Source: Priestia iocasae (GTDB lineage: Bacteria; Bacillota; Bacilli; Bacillales; Bacillaceae_H). From it: a stretch of 64,000 bases of DNA. This document shows positions 29,004-38,151 of the stretch, in pieces. A model generated the notes under the pieces. The model was given only the letters and a program-made list of their open reading frames with translations. It did no database searches and was not told the origin of the DNA. Location of the stretch: positions 1-64,000 of the forward strand of contig NZ_JAFBFC010000009.1 in assembly GCF_016909075.1 (NCBI RefSeq), read 5' to 3'. The translations under genes were made by a program, and so were the position numbers. The stretch's first letter is position 1. The number at the start of each line of letters is the position of its first letter.

Positions 29004-29031
29004 TTGAAAATAAGAATCATTACGATATAAT
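29004..29031 (+). promoter_or_regulatory. rpmE2 promoter with overlapping Zur box
   Basis: TTGAAA (29004-29009), 16-base spacer, TATAAT (29026-29031). The spacer holds AAATAAGAATCATTACGATAT (29008-29028), matching the Bacillus Zur consensus AAATCGTAATnATTACGATTT at 16-17 of 20 positions. Confidence 0.85.
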
Positions 29032-29063
29032 GGTTATAGTCATAATTAAAAAGGAGAGATAAT

Positions 29064-29315
29064 ATGAAACCAAATACACATCCTGAATATAAAAAAGTCG
29101 TATTTATGGATACAAATAGTGGATTTAAATTCTTAACGGGTGCGACAAAATGGTCAAACGAAACAATTGAGTGGGAAGATGGTAACACATACCCATTAAT
29201 TAAAGTAGAGGTTAGTTCTGACTCACATCCGTTCTACACAGGTAGACAAAAGTTTGCAGATCGTGGAGGACGTGCAGACCGATTCATGAAAAAATACAAT
29301 ATGACAACAAAATAA
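29064..29315 (+). CDS. rpmE2: Ribosomal protein L31 type B, zinc-independent
   Basis: 83-residue L31 paralogue. It lacks the CxxC pairs of zinc-binding L31 and has the type B ending ([22 protein letters not shown]). In B. subtilis, YtiA replaces the zinc-containing L31 under zinc starvation and so frees zinc. AAAGGAGAG precedes the ATG. Zur box in the promoter. Confidence 0.96.
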   Translation: MKPNTHPEYKKVVFMDTNSGFKFLTGATKWSNETIEWEDGNTYPLIKVEVSSDSHPFYTGRQKFADRGGRADRFMKKYNMTTK

Positions 29316-29340
29316 ACCAGCCACTTGGCTGGTTTATTTG
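29310..29340. terminator. Bidirectional terminator, rpmE2 and znuA-like gene
   Basis: AAATAAACCAGCC pairs with GGCTGGTTTATTT around ACTT; T-rich on both strands. The genes converge here. Confidence 0.93.
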
Positions 29341-29341
29341 T

Positions 29342-30337
29342 TTAGTTTAGTGCTTTTTTCAACGTTTCAATGTTTTTCTTCATAATAGAGAAGTAATCTT
29401 CATTATTTTGAACGTCTTCTTTTGTTGCTGATTCTAAGTTATGAAGAGTTAAAGCTTCAGCATCAATTTCTTTTTGAACCAGTTCCGCGATTTTAGGCTG
29501 TAGGTTCTGTTCGAAAATAATATATTTAATTTGATGTTCTTGTGCTTCTTTAATAATCTCTTTTAACTGTTTTTGTGAAGGCTCATTCGTTGGAGATAAA
29601 CCAGCTACACTGATTTGTTGTAATCCATAACGCTTTTCCCAATAACCATAAGCAGCATGGGCAACAAGAATTTCTTTCTTAGAACTAGTTTCAATTGTCT
29701 GTTTGAACTCTTGATCAAGTGCTAGTAAGTCCGCTTTTACTGCTTCAAAGTTCTTTTCAAAGTCTTCTTTTGCGTCAGGCTTTAATTCAACAAGTGACTT
29801 TTTAATGTTTTCAGCTAGAGTGATAGAAAGAATAGGATCAATCCATACGTGCGGATCTTCATCTCCATGAGCGTGAGCATCATGACTTTCCTCTTCATGA
29901 GCGTGATCATTATGGTTTTCCTCTTCATGAGCATGAGCATCATGATTTTCTGCATGTTGAGCTAACTCAATATCTTCAGCTGCTTCAACAAGTTGTACCT
30001 CTTCGTTTACTAATGTTTTCTTTGCATTATCTACAAAGCCTTCTAATCCAATGCCTGAATAAATAAAGGCGTCAGCTTGAGCAAGATTTACCATTGTTTT
30101 AGAAGTAGGTTCGAATGTATGTGCATCTACTCCAGGTGGGAATATACTTTCTACGTTAACATGTTCTCCGCCAATTTTTGTTGCGAAATCTTGTAGAGGG
30201 TAAATCGTTGTATATATGTTTAATTTATCATCTGAACTGCTAGTAGAACTAGCTTCTTCTTTTACATCAGAGCCACATCCAGCTAATGCTGTGCTTGCTC
30301 CTAAGAGTAAAGCCATCAGTGTTGCTTTTAGCTTCAT
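29342..30337 (-). CDS. znuA: Zinc-binding lipoprotein, ZnuA/AdcA family
   Basis: Extracytoplasmic metal receptor of an ABC importer. A signal peptide ends in lipobox LAGC (Cys21). YPLQDFATKIGG and the His of PPGVDAHTFEPT begin the metal site; residues about 123-162 form a His-rich loop with three imperfect HDAHAHEEE-type repeats; HVAYGYW and EQN segments follow. No permease or ATPase gene is adjacent, so it must use one elsewhere. AAAGGAGAG precedes the ATG and a Zur box lies upstream. Substrate zinc is inferred from family and context. Confidence 0.92.
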   Translation of the reverse strand: MKLKATLMALLLGASTALAGCGSDVKEEASSTSSSDDKLNIYTTIYPLQDFATKIGGEHVNVESIFPPGVDAHTFEPTSKTMVNLAQADAFIYSGIGLEGFVDNAKKTLVNEEVQLVEAAEDIELAQHAENHDAHAHEEENHNDHAHEEESHDAHAHGDEDPHVWIDPILSITLAENIKKSLVELKPDAKEDFEKNFEAVKADLLALDQEFKQTIETSSKKEILVAHAAYGYWEKRYGLQQISVAGLSPTNEPSQKQLKEIIKEAQEHQIKYIIFEQNLQPKIAELVQKEIDAEALTLHNLESATKEDVQNNEDYFSIMKKNIETLKKALN

Positions 30338-30389
30338 TTATCATTTCTCTCCTTTTTATCGTTCTCTGTTTCTTATGACCTAAGCCATT

Positions 30390-30410
30390 ATATCGTAAGT
30401 GTTACGATTT
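30390..30410 (-). promoter_or_regulatory. Zur box upstream of the znuA-like gene
   Basis: ATATCGTAAGTGTTACGATTT matches the Zur consensus at 17 of 20 positions. On the minus strand it runs into TATAAT, so it overlaps the probable -10. Confidence 0.88.
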
Positions 30411-30423
30411 GAAAACAGTGAAA

Positions 30424-31611
30424 TTAGGATGAAACGGTGAATGGAGGAAGAGGATCATAAAATGTAGACCAATCTTGTTCCATTTCTTCATCAGTTAAAA
30501 GGCACATATCTAATGATTTCTCCACTTCATCTCTATTCATCTCAAGTCCGATAAAGACCAATTCATTCATTCGATCCCCAAATTTCTCATCCCATTTTTC
30601 AAGTAATTCAGGCTCTTCTCTTAACGTTTGTTGTTTTTCTTCTTCCGAATAAGCAGCAACCCACTCACCTGCACCTTGAATCATAATAGAAGTACCAGCT
30701 TGAGAAAGGAGCCCGGACATATCATTTCGAGAGGCTAACCAGAAGAATCCTTTTGCACGCACAATATCTACTGGCCAATCTTCCAACCACTTCATTAATC
30801 GTTCAGGATGAAAAGGACGTTTTCTACGATAAACGAAAGATGAGATACCAAACTCTTCTGTTTCAGGTGTATGGTGTTCTACGTTTAACTCTTTAATCCA
30901 ACCAGCCGCTTGACTTGCTTTATCAAAATCAAACAAGTTTGTGTGTAAAACTTCAGATAATGCAACATGACTGTTTACAGTTTGAATGATCTTTGCTTCA
31001 GGATTTAATTTGCGTAATACATGTTCTAACTCAATTGCGTCTTCCTCCTCTAACAAATCGACTTTGTTAAGTAGAATGACATTCGCAAATTCAATTTGAT
31101 CAATAAGTAAATCAACCACTTCTCTTGTATCATTTTCATCTGTACCTTCTTTACGGTCTAATAAGCTTTCTCCGCATGAGAAGTCATCCCAGAATCGATT
31201 TCCATCCACAACGGTTACCATTGTGTCTAATTGACAAGTCTTTGTTAAGTCAATTCCTAACTCTTCATCAATGTAAGTAAAAGTTTGCGCAACAGGAACA
31301 GGCTCACTAATTCCTGATGATTCAATGACAATGTAATCAATATTTCCTTCTTCAACGAGTCGTTCTACTTCTTTCATTAAGTCATCACGTAGTGTACAGC
31401 AAATACAGCCGTTTTGCATTTCAACTAACTTTTCTTCTGTACGAGAGAAGCCACCTTGATTGACTAAATCAGCGTCAATGTTCACTTCACTCATGTCATT
31501 GACAATAACTGCAACCTTTAATCCTTCACGATTTTGTAAAATATGATTAAGTAAAGTGGTCTTACCAGAACCTAGGTAACCACTTAAGACAGTAACAGGT
31601 ACTTTTTTCAT
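30424..31611 (-). CDS. yciC: CobW-family zinc metallochaperone GTPase (YciC/ZagA-like)
   Basis: GTPase thought to deliver zinc to client enzymes in zinc shortage. The P-loop is GYLGSGKTT (residues 11-19), the metal motif CICC is at 69-72, and LLNKVDLL is the NKxD motif. A CobW C-terminal domain follows ([19 protein letters not shown]). 395 aa matches B. subtilis YciC, a Zur target. CAAGGAGGA precedes the ATG. Own Zur box at 31630-31650. Confidence 0.94.
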   Translation of the reverse strand: MKKVPVTVLSGYLGSGKTTLLNHILQNREGLKVAVIVNDMSEVNIDADLVNQGGFSRTEEKLVEMQNGCICCTLRDDLMKEVERLVEEGNIDYIVIESSGISEPVPVAQTFTYIDEELGIDLTKTCQLDTMVTVVDGNRFWDDFSCGESLLDRKEGTDENDTREVVDLLIDQIEFANVILLNKVDLLEEEDAIELEHVLRKLNPEAKIIQTVNSHVALSEVLHTNLFDFDKASQAAGWIKELNVEHHTPETEEFGISSFVYRRKRPFHPERLMKWLEDWPVDIVRAKGFFWLASRNDMSGLLSQAGTSIMIQGAGEWVAAYSEEEKQQTLREEPELLEKWDEKFGDRMNELVFIGLEMNRDEVEKSLDMCLLTDEEMEQDWSTFYDPLPPFTVSS

Positions 31612-31629
31612 TTATGTATCCTCCTTGAG

Positions 31630-31650
31630 ATAAATAAGAATTGTTACGAT
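31630..31650 (-). promoter_or_regulatory. Zur box upstream of yciC
   Basis: AAATAAGAATTGTTACGATTT matches the Zur consensus at 16 of 20 positions, with a full TTACGATTT half-site. It lies 19 bases before the yciC start. Confidence 0.82.
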
Positions 31651-31830
31651 TTAACTTTTACATCATACAGAATAATTAAGTATAATACAAGTATGAAATG
31701 TTAGATGAAAAAAAAGGAATTTCTACTAAGTAATGATGAACTTCTATGATAAGATGGTTAGTATAGTCATTCATCACTTTTTTTGCTTATAATTAATAGT
31801 ATATTCAATCATGAAGGAGAGAGTAGAGGT

Positions 31831-32397
31831 ATGAGTTTACTAAAAGACGTATTAACCTATAATGAAAGGTTTGTAGAAGAAAAAGAATATGAAAAGTATC
31901 ATACGACGAAATTTCCAGATAAAAAGTTAGTTATTTTATCTTGTATGGATACAAGGCTAGTTGAATTACTACCAAGAGCTATGAACCTTCGTAATGGTGA
32001 TGTAAAAATCGTTAAAAATGCGGGGGCAATTGTATCTCATCCTTTCGGAAGTATTATGAGAAGTATATTAGTAGCGGTATATGAGTTAAATGCGGACGAA
32101 GTGTGTGTAATTGGTCATCATGATTGCGGGATGGGAAAACTGACGCCTGAATCAATTATTGAAAAAATGCAAGATAAAGGGATATCAGAAGAAGTATTTA
32201 ATACACTTGAATATTCCGGTGTTGAATTAGACAAATGGTTAAGAGGCTTTAATTCCGTTGAAGAAAGCGTCACACATAGCGTGAGCACGATTAAGAATCA
32301 CCCATTATTTGCAAAAGAAATTCCTGTACATGGCTTAGTCATTGATCCAGGCACAGGAAAATTGGACTTGGTTGTAGATGGATATGAAAATAACTAA
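31831..32397 (+). CDS. ytiB: Beta-carbonic anhydrase (YtiB)
   Basis: Zinc enzyme interconverting CO2 and bicarbonate. Zinc ligands are Cys38 (LSCMDTR, with Asp40 and Arg42 of the catalytic dyad) and His/Cys of VIGHHDCGMG. AAGGAGAG precedes ATG 31831; the frame is open from 31783 but without a ribosome binding site. 188 aa. The gene is divergent from yciC, whose Zur box lies between them. Confidence 0.95.
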   Translation: MSLLKDVLTYNERFVEEKEYEKYHTTKFPDKKLVILSCMDTRLVELLPRAMNLRNGDVKIVKNAGAIVSHPFGSIMRSILVAVYELNADEVCVIGHHDCGMGKLTPESIIEKMQDKGISEEVFNTLEYSGVELDKWLRGFNSVEESVTHSVSTIKNHPLFAKEIPVHGLVIDPGTGKLDLVVDGYENN

Positions 32398-32631
32398 CTA
32401 ATGATGTGACTGTTTTTTTTCAGGGACTTCATCAATGCCACCTGGGTGAAATGGGTGGCATTTTAAAATTCGTTTAATCGTTAGCCAGCCACCTTTTATA
32501 GCTCCAAAACGCTTAATAGCTTCAAGTCCATAATGCGAACATGTCGGGTAAAAGCGGCACGTTGGAGGCTTAATAGGTGAGATAACTTTTTGATAAAAAC
32601 GAATAATGGCTAAAAAAACTTTAGCTAACAT
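32398..32631 (-). CDS. yidD: Membrane protein insertion efficiency factor YidD
   Basis: Small membrane-surface protein assisting YidC-mediated insertion. The YidD core is complete: [36 protein letters not shown], with its cysteines, then [13 protein letters not shown]. The frame opens at 32697, but ATG 32631 ([15 protein letters not shown]) behind AAAAAAGGAACG matches the usual N-terminus (77 aa). Convergent with ytiB, ending one base after it. Confidence 0.95.
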   Translation of the reverse strand: MLAKVFLAIIRFYQKVISPIKPPTCRFYPTCSHYGLEAIKRFGAIKGGWLTIKRILKCHPFHPGGIDEVPEKKQSHH

Positions 32632-32785
32632 GTTATTCACGTTCCTTTTTTCATGTACTTTGTCGTTACTATAGCTGATTTTATGTGAAAAATGCAACCA
32701 AATAAAGTTAAATCAGATTAAATGGATGAAATATATCGGAATTGAGTGTATGATAGAATAAGAGTTAAAAAAAGGAGTGGTGATA

Positions 32786-33259
32786 ATGCCATCAGTAGAA
32801 AGCTTTGAACTTGATCATAATGCCGTAAAAGCACCTTATGTGAGACATTGTGGAGTCCACAAAGTAGGTAGTGACGGATTAGTGAATAAATACGATATTC
32901 GTTTCTGTCAGCCAAATAAACAAGCAATGAAGCCAGATGCTATTCATACGCTTGAGCATTTATTAGCGTTTAACATTCGTACTCATGCAGAGAAGTATGA
33001 TCACTTTGATATTATTGATATTTCACCGATGGGTTGCCAAACGGGTTACTATCTTGTAGTAAGCGGTGAACCAACAGTTGATGAAATCATTGACTTATTA
33101 GAAGATACAATGAAAGATGCAGTTGAAATTGTTGACATTCCAGCTTCTAACGAAAAACAATGTGGGCAAGCAAAACTTCATGACTTAGAAGGTGCAAAGC
33201 GTTTAATGCGTTTTTGGCTAGAACAAAGTAAAGAAGATTTAGCAAAAGTATTTGGATAA
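32786..33259 (+). CDS. luxS: S-ribosylhomocysteine lyase LuxS
   Basis: Splits S-ribosylhomocysteine into homocysteine and the AI-2 precursor DPD. Metal ligands are His54 and His58 (HTLEHLLAF) and the Cys of [11 protein letters not shown]; the catalytic Cys is in [18 protein letters not shown] precedes ATG 32786; the GTG at 32777 is part of that site. 157 aa, standard length. Confidence 0.97.
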   Translation: MPSVESFELDHNAVKAPYVRHCGVHKVGSDGLVNKYDIRFCQPNKQAMKPDAIHTLEHLLAFNIRTHAEKYDHFDIIDISPMGCQTGYYLVVSGEPTVDEIIDLLEDTMKDAVEIVDIPASNEKQCGQAKLHDLEGAKRLMRFWLEQSKEDLAKVFG

Positions 33260-33300
33260 ACAAGAAGAGCTGACTTTTAGGAGTCAGCTTTTCTTGTTTA
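33258..33300. terminator. Bidirectional terminator between luxS and the flavoprotein gene
   Basis: AAACAAGAAGAGCTGACT pairs with AGTCAGCTTTTCTTGTTT, one mismatch, with T-runs on both strands. Confidence 0.92.
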
Positions 33301-34470
33301 TAAACTGTTTACGATTAACTGAGCAGCTTGTCGAGCTCCTGATATGTTCCGAGCAATAGGACCAACTTGTAGCTCTGCTAATGCACCAGTAACATATAAA
33401 TTAGGTCCCCACTGCAAAGAATGAGAAACAATCGGATAGCCACAAGATGCACATTTCAAATTTTGATCGTGAATTAACGGCTCAATCCACTCTTTTCCAG
33501 GCAAAGTTCCTTCAAATCCAGTTGCTAATAAAATATTTGCCGTTTGATGAGAAGGATGCTTTTTAAGCAGCAAGTTTATTTGATTATCTAGCTTATAGTC
33601 AACAACGGTATCGTCAATGATGGTTAAGTGCTTTTTACGCTCAAGGTGCTTCATCTTTATTGACAATTCCCGTGGAATTGAACCTTTGTTTCTAGCTTTT
33701 TTTATTGCTTCACGACGTTGGCGGTAGTCATCTAAAAGACGGAAAGATACTTGATTTTTAGGTCCGAGCCAAGCTGGATTGCTATCAAAGTCATGAACCC
33801 GAAAAGGATGTCGTTTAATCATTGTGACCATCCCCGGATGCAAGCTAGCCGCTTTAATGGCTGTATGTACAGCTGTAATTCCTCCACCAATAATAGTGAT
33901 GGAACCTTCAAGGGTAGGAATAGATGGACAAGAAGAGTCAAAGATATGATGGACGCTATTTTGATTTTCCTCTTTTAATTGTATGGCCCATTCTGGCCAA
34001 TGCCTTTGCTCGCCAATCCCAATTGATAGAACTAAATTTCTCCCTACTAGTTCTTCCCCTTGGTTAGTCATCACTGTCCAAACTCCGTGTTGTTTGTTTA
34101 CATGTATCACTTTTCCTTGATGCCAGCTTTCTTTTAAACCAATGTCTTCAATGATATGGTCACAATGGTCATTAAATAGTGGCAAGGAAGGACGTTTATA
34201 TTGGCCGTAGAAGCGATCTGTATGAAAGGTTTGCTTTTCCTTATTGGCAAAAGCTTGTAAGCTAAACGGAGCTACGTCAATATGATGAACAGAAGGTGAA
34301 CGAAGAAAAGGCATGGATATCATACCTGTACAATGCTTCCAATTGGCTAATGGTTCATCATGTGGATCAACAATGGCTAGTCGATCCATTGTTGTTTTTT
34401 TTTCTTTAATAAGAAAGGTAGCAAGTGTTATACCTTGCATTCCTCCTCCAACAATAATCCAATCGTACAT
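33298..34470 (-). CDS. FAD/NAD(P)-binding monooxygenase-like protein, SidA/IucD type
   Basis: 390 aa. An N-terminal FAD Rossmann motif (DWIIVGGGMQGITLATFL, residues 3-20), a second dinucleotide fold (SITIIGGGITAVHTAIKA, about 189-206) and the ATGFEG motif near the end (LLATGFEGTLPG) match flavoproteins of the lysine/ornithine N-hydroxylase type. A CASCGY pair lies between the ATG motif and the C-terminus. No siderophore synthetase is nearby, so a siderophore role is not supported. AAAGGAGC precedes the ATG, and a Zur-like box lies 25 bases upstream. Substrate unknown. Confidence 0.8.
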   Translation of the reverse strand: MYDWIIVGGGMQGITLATFLIKEKKTTMDRLAIVDPHDEPLANWKHCTGMISMPFLRSPSVHHIDVAPFSLQAFANKEKQTFHTDRFYGQYKRPSLPLFNDHCDHIIEDIGLKESWHQGKVIHVNKQHGVWTVMTNQGEELVGRNLVLSIGIGEQRHWPEWAIQLKEENQNSVHHIFDSSCPSIPTLEGSITIIGGGITAVHTAIKAASLHPGMVTMIKRHPFRVHDFDSNPAWLGPKNQVSFRLLDDYRQRREAIKKARNKGSIPRELSIKMKHLERKKHLTIIDDTVVDYKLDNQINLLLKKHPSHQTANILLATGFEGTLPGKEWIEPLIHDQNLKCASCGYPIVSHSLQWGPNLYVTGALAELQVGPIARNISGARQAAQLIVNSL

Positions 34471-34494
34471 ACGTTATGCTCCTTTCGTTTATGA

Positions 34495-34515
34495 TAATCG
34501 TAACCATTACGCTTT
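34495..34515 (-). promoter_or_regulatory. Zur-like box upstream of the flavoprotein gene
   Basis: TAATCGTAACCATTACGCTTT matches the Zur consensus at 17 of 20 positions, with the core TCGTAAcCATTACG. It is the fourth such box within 5.5 kb. Confidence 0.75.
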
Positions 34516-34613
34516 GATGATTAAAATATACTAAAAGAAATGGAAAATAGTCAAGAGGGTGTCTATATGAAGAGGGGAATGAATGTAATCCGCTCGTCAC
34601 GGATAAAGCAAGG

Positions 34614-34778
34614 CTATTTTATACTCTCGTCATGAAAATCTGTTTCTTCTCGATTCGGGTTATCTTCTAAAGAATCTACCTTATGTTTATAGTCATAGGC
34701 TTTGGATGTTGTAACGACGCTTAATAATAAGACAATGGCTACGATAACAATTGAAACAATGAGGATCGTATATAGCAT
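34614..34778 (-). CDS. ytzI: YtzI-like single-span membrane protein, 54 aa
   Basis: Translation from ATG 34778 gives MLYTILIVSIVIVAIVLLLS, one strong transmembrane segment (residues 2-22), then a hydrophilic tail ending ETDFHDESIK. AAAGGAGAG precedes the ATG. Same place as B. subtilis ytzI, beside dps. No function known. Confidence 0.8.
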   Translation of the reverse strand: MLYTILIVSIVIVAIVLLLSVVTTSKAYDYKHKVDSLEDNPNREETDFHDESIK

Positions 34779-34906
34779 AGTAGCTCTCCTTTTTTTACTG
34801 TCATAATCTTTCCTTCATTCTACCATAATAGGAGATGTGAAAAGTTGAAAATGATGTTTTAAACAATCGAAAACGGGTACTACTATATGTAGAAGGAGTG
34901 AGATGA

Positions 34907-35347
34907 ATGTCAGAACAATTAACAGGTGTTGTAAACAATCAAATTGCAAATTTTAGTGTATTGTATATGAAATTACATAATTACCATTGGTATGTAAAAG
35001 GTCAACAATTCTTTACTCTTCATGAGAAGTTTGAAGAGTTATACAATGAAGTGGCTACAAATATTGATGACTTAGCAGAGCGCTTACTCGCTTTAGAAGG
35101 AAACCCAGTCGCAACAATGAAAGAGTGTCTTTCTATGTCAAGTATTCAAGAAGCAAGTGGGAACGAAACAGCGACAGACATGGTTGCTACCCTTGTTTCA
35201 GATTTTGATACACTTACAAAGGAATTAAAAGACGGCATGGATATTGCTGGAGAAGTAGATGACGAAACAACAGGTGATATGTTATTAGCCATTCATAAAA
35301 GCTTTGAAAAACATGCGTGGATGTTAAAATCATTCCTCGGTAAATAA
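34907..35347 (+). CDS. dps: Dps-family miniferritin (YtkB)
   Basis: DNA-binding ferritin-like protein that oxidises and stores iron, protecting DNA from peroxide. The ferroxidase site spans [42 protein letters not shown] (His, His, Asp and Glu ligands at the dimer interface). 146 aa, normal. GAAGGAGTGAG precedes the ATG. SigB control is known in B. subtilis; I did not identify such a promoter clearly. Confidence 0.95.
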   Translation: MSEQLTGVVNNQIANFSVLYMKLHNYHWYVKGQQFFTLHEKFEELYNEVATNIDDLAERLLALEGNPVATMKECLSMSSIQEASGNETATDMVATLVSDFDTLTKELKDGMDIAGEVDDETTGDMLLAIHKSFEKHAWMLKSFLGK

Positions 35348-35394
35348 GAAAAAGAATGAGCATGACCGCTTTTGGTCGTGCTCATTCTTTTTCT
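35347..35394. terminator. Bidirectional terminator after dps
   Basis: AGAAAAAGAATGAGCATGACC pairs with GGTCGTGCTCATTCTTTTTCT apart from one mismatch; loop GCTTTT. Confidence 0.93.
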
Positions 35395-35418
35395 GTTCTA
35401 GGGAAGTTTGAAAATTTG

Positions 35419-35619
35419 TTAAAGTTGCTCTTCAACTTTTGTTTTTACATAAGAGAATAACAAATCGTGGATGTCTTTTTCACTCATGTTTTGAACGATT
35501 TGTGATAGTTGGTCTTTTGTCATTTGCGACACGAAGGAATAGATAAGAGCATCAACGTCTTCATTATCTCTTTGTCCTCGCAATTTAACTTCTTCATGTA
35601 TAGAATCAATCCAGTTCAT
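35419..35619 (-). CDS. Small acidic hypothetical protein, 66 aa
   Basis: No family named with confidence. Sequence MNWIDSIHEEVKLRGQRDNE followed by two predicted amphipathic helices (MTKDQLSQIVQNMSEKDIHDLLFSYV). AAAGGTGAATG precedes ATG 35619; the longer frame from 35649 lacks a site. Convergent with dps, from which a terminator separates it. Confidence 0.75.
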   Translation of the reverse strand: MNWIDSIHEEVKLRGQRDNEDVDALIYSFVSQMTKDQLSQIVQNMSEKDIHDLLFSYVKTKVEEQL

Positions 35620-35731
35620 ATCATTCACCTTTCTAAATTTAATTGACATGGCTACTTAGTAATTGTGAACACGTTTATTCTCTGTTTCATATTATAAAGA
35701 TATAAGTCATTTTTAGAAGGAGGGGTGCAAA

Positions 35732-36121
35732 ATGCAAAAGTACAGTTTATTTACTTTGTCTGGATTAGGCTCTCTTTCAATTTTCTTATTTGGGGGATGG
35801 GATTATTTATTAATGGTTCTAATAGCCTGTGTAGCATTAGATTATATAACGGGCGTCTTAGCTGCATTTGTAAAAAAATCACTATCCAGTAAAGTAGGTT
35901 TTAAAGGAATTGCCAAGAAAATCTTCATTTTTATCTTAGTTGCTGTTGCGAATTTTTTAGATTCATTATTGTGGGACAACCACCTTATTCGTGATGCTAC
36001 CATTTTATTTTATGTTGTGAACGAAATTATCTCCATCACTGAAAATGCTGGGGTTGTAGGGCTACCGATTCCCGGACCTATCTTAAAAGCAATTGAGCAA
36101 CTGAAAGACCGTTTAAAATAG
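35732..36121 (+). CDS. ytkC: Holin-like protein (YtkC, TcdE/phi29 type)
   Basis: 129 aa with three hydrophobic segments (about residues 5-45, 68-88 and 93-112) and the pattern ACVALDYITGVLAAFVKKSLSSKVGFKGIAKK, typical of the TcdE/phage holin family. AGAAGGAGGGG precedes the ATG. No lysin or other phage gene is nearby; B. subtilis ytkC occupies the same place, so this is a resident gene, not prophage remnant. Role unproven. Confidence 0.88.
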   Translation: MQKYSLFTLSGLGSLSIFLFGGWDYLLMVLIACVALDYITGVLAAFVKKSLSSKVGFKGIAKKIFIFILVAVANFLDSLLWDNHLIRDATILFYVVNEIISITENAGVVGLPIPGPILKAIEQLKDRLK

Positions 36122-36188
36122 CCGATGAATAAACTTACGCATTAATTGGCATAAGAAAAGTAGAGAAGGAAAAAAGGAGTTGCTTGCA

Positions 36189-36515
36189 TTGGAACAAAAG
36201 AAAAAAACATATTACATCTCATTAGGGGCAGGCGAGATTTCACAAGTTCGATCAGCTTCTGAATGGAATTATGAAATCAAAGCAACAGACGATGAAGTGA
36301 CCGTGCTAAGAGAATACTTTGATCAGCGTTTTTCGAGTGATTGGCAAGGTTTTTTCCGAGCTCATGTTCCTTATTTAGAATATCATTACGATCGCCAAAA
36401 TGATGCGTATGACCAAACCACCACAAAGATATTTGAATTGATACACAACTTAGGAAATGATGAAACACGTACACATATTGAACAAATGGGTATCCTATCA
36501 CAACACAACGAGTAG
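36189..36515 (+). CDS. Conserved hypothetical protein, 108 aa
   Basis: Soluble protein beginning MEQKKKTYYISLGAGEISQ, with FFRAHVPYLEYHYDRQNDAYD in the middle and an acidic helix at the end. I do not recognise a named family. Start is TTG 36189: AAAAAGGAG ends nine bases before it, whereas the upstream TTG 36180 touches that site. It lies between ytkC and ytkD. Confidence 0.75.
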   Translation: MEQKKKTYYISLGAGEISQVRSASEWNYEIKATDDEVTVLREYFDQRFSSDWQGFFRAHVPYLEYHYDRQNDAYDQTTTKIFELIHNLGNDETRTHIEQMGILSQHNE

Positions 36516-36620
36516 TTCTAAGTGAATTACTCTTTTTTTATCGTTTCATACTTTTTCTCCTAAGAAAGTCTTCAATCTATGATAAAATGATAAAAAAATT
36601 AAATGGGGCTTGAAGATAAC

Positions 36621-37094
36621 ATGTACACTTTTAAGGATGCATATAATAACCAAGTATTTTTATCATTTGAACGTCATCCATTCTCAAAAAATCCTCGTCA
36701 TGTTTGGGTTGTATGTACCTATGATGGTAAGTGGTTGCTTACAAAACATTCTAAGCGTGGAATGGAGTTTCCAGGTGGGAAACTAGAGATTGGAGAGACA
36801 CCTGAACAAGCAGCGGTGCGTGAGGTATTTGAAGAGACGGGTGGAAAAGTGGATACACTGACGTATATTGGTCAGTATAAAGTAGTTAGCAAAGGTGCAC
36901 CGATTATTAAGAATATTTATGTAGGTAAAGTTAAAGAATTAGTCGAACAACAAGATTATTTTGAAACAAAAGGGCCTGTACTTTTAGATGAAATTCCTCC
37001 CTCAATTCAAAGAGAAGAAGGATTTAGTTTTATTATGAAAGACAATGTGCTTCAATACGTCATGAAGTATATAAAGCGAATTAAAGCTATTTAA
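36621..37094 (+). CDS. ytkD: Nudix nucleoside triphosphatase YtkD
   Basis: Nudix hydrolase that in B. subtilis acts on 8-oxo-dGTP and other nucleoside triphosphates. The Nudix box GGKLEIGETPEQAAVREVFE...EETGG fills about residues 52-75 and all key Glu and Arg are present. ATG 36621 (MYTFKDAYNN) matches the family start; ATG 36603 is six codons earlier with no better site. 157 aa. Confidence 0.92.
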   Translation: MYTFKDAYNNQVFLSFERHPFSKNPRHVWVVCTYDGKWLLTKHSKRGMEFPGGKLEIGETPEQAAVREVFEETGGKVDTLTYIGQYKVVSKGAPIIKNIYVGKVKELVEQQDYFETKGPVLLDEIPPSIQREEGFSFIMKDNVLQYVMKYIKRIKAI

Positions 37095-37228
37095 TGACTA
37101 GATGAATCTGTGATAAAAAACTTTATTTGTTAGCAGTAAAACACATCTGTTGTCTCCTTTATTTAGCGGAAACAGGATAAGGTGTTAAATGGGAAAGTCA
37201 TCCCTTTTGAAACAACTTCCTGAAAGCT

Positions 37229-37279
37229 GGACCGTCATCAAAGCCTAATCACAGGTTTTGGTTGACGGTCCTCTTTATA
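37229..37279 (+). terminator. Terminator after ytkD
   Basis: GGACCGTCA pairs with TGACGGTCC and is extended by TCAAAGCCT/AGGTTTTGG with G-U pairs, then TCTTTATAT. It lies 135 bases past the ytkD stop; the convergent ytlD ends at 37339. Confidence 0.7.
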
Positions 37280-37338
37280 TAAAACAGAAAAAGACTCGTT
37301 GGAAAGTCCATTTGATCCCGTTTTTAAGTGTAATATGC

Positions 37339-38151
37339 TCACTTTTCATGTTGTTTTATTAATTTTCGTTCTAAATAATTCACACCTTGGTACATCATAG
37401 TTGCACATACAGCGATCAGTAATAAGCTTAATAGGACTAGTGTAAAGTTGAATACCTGAAATCCGTAAATGATCATATATCCTAATCCTTTAGAGGAAAC
37501 AAGAAACTCTCCAACAATGACTCCAACCCATGATAATCCTACATTTACTTTAAATGTAGAGATAATGGCTGGTAGTGAAGCAGGAAGAACGGCTTCCTTA
37601 AAGCATTGATGCTTTGTAGAGTTAAAGGTCTTTAGCAGTTTGATGTAATTTTCATCTACTTCTTTAAATGCGGTATACACCACAATGGTTGTAATAATAA
37701 CAGAGATAATAGCACCCATGACAAGGATAGAGAAGAACCCAGGACCAATGGCTACAATCAAAATAGGGCCTAATGCTACTTTAGGCATTGCATTAAGAAT
37801 GACTAAATAAGGATCCAGCACACGAGCGAGCCGAGGTGAATACCACAGCGCGGTAGCTAGTAATACACCGGCTAATGTCCCCATTATAAATCCTAAGACC
37901 GTCTCAAATAATGTAAACGTAATGTGGGGAAGTAGAGATCCATCGGCTAACTTGATTGTGAATAAACTCCAAATTTTAGATGGTGAGCTAAAGATTAAGC
38001 GATCAATCCATTGGTATAAAGAAGCAATCTCCCACAATGCAAAAAATAAAACGAAGATAAGAGCTTGAAGAGTCATGACGACTCTCTTTTCTTTTTTTAA
38101 GTTATCTTTATATTGTTTATGAAGAGAGTTAATTCTTATTTTTTGATTCAA
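37339..38151 (-). CDS. ytlD: ABC transporter permease YtlD (nitrate/sulfonate/taurine type)
   Basis: Integral membrane subunit of the SsuC/TauC class, about six helices, with the cytoplasmic coupling loop [23 protein letters not shown]. The frame is open from 38265 inside ytlC, but GGAAGGAG precedes TTG 38151 by ten bases, giving 270 aa as expected. Overlaps ytlC by 23 bases, so coupled. Confidence 0.9.
   Translation of the reverse strand: MNQKIRINSLHKQYKDNLKKEKRVVMTLQALIFVLFFALWEIASLYQWIDRLIFSSPSKIWSLFTIKLADGSLLPHITFTLFETVLGFIMGTLAGVLLATALWYSPRLARVLDPYLVILNAMPKVALGPILIVAIGPGFFSILVMGAIISVIITTIVVYTAFKEVDENYIKLLKTFNSTKHQCFKEAVLPASLPAIISTFKVNVGLSWVGVIVGEFLVSSKGLGYMIIYGFQVFNFTLVLLSLLLIAVCATMMYQGVNYLERKLIKQHEK

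Noticed and set aside
33298-34470. Siderophore (hydroxamate) biosynthesis locus
   Set aside because: The flavoprotein resembles N-hydroxylases, but there is no NIS synthetase, NRPS or acyltransferase in the window and the upstream box is of Zur, not Fur, type.
35732-36121. Prophage remnant signalled by a holin-like gene
   Set aside because: No lysin, portal, tail or integrase genes nearby, and the gene sits in conserved ytk synteny.
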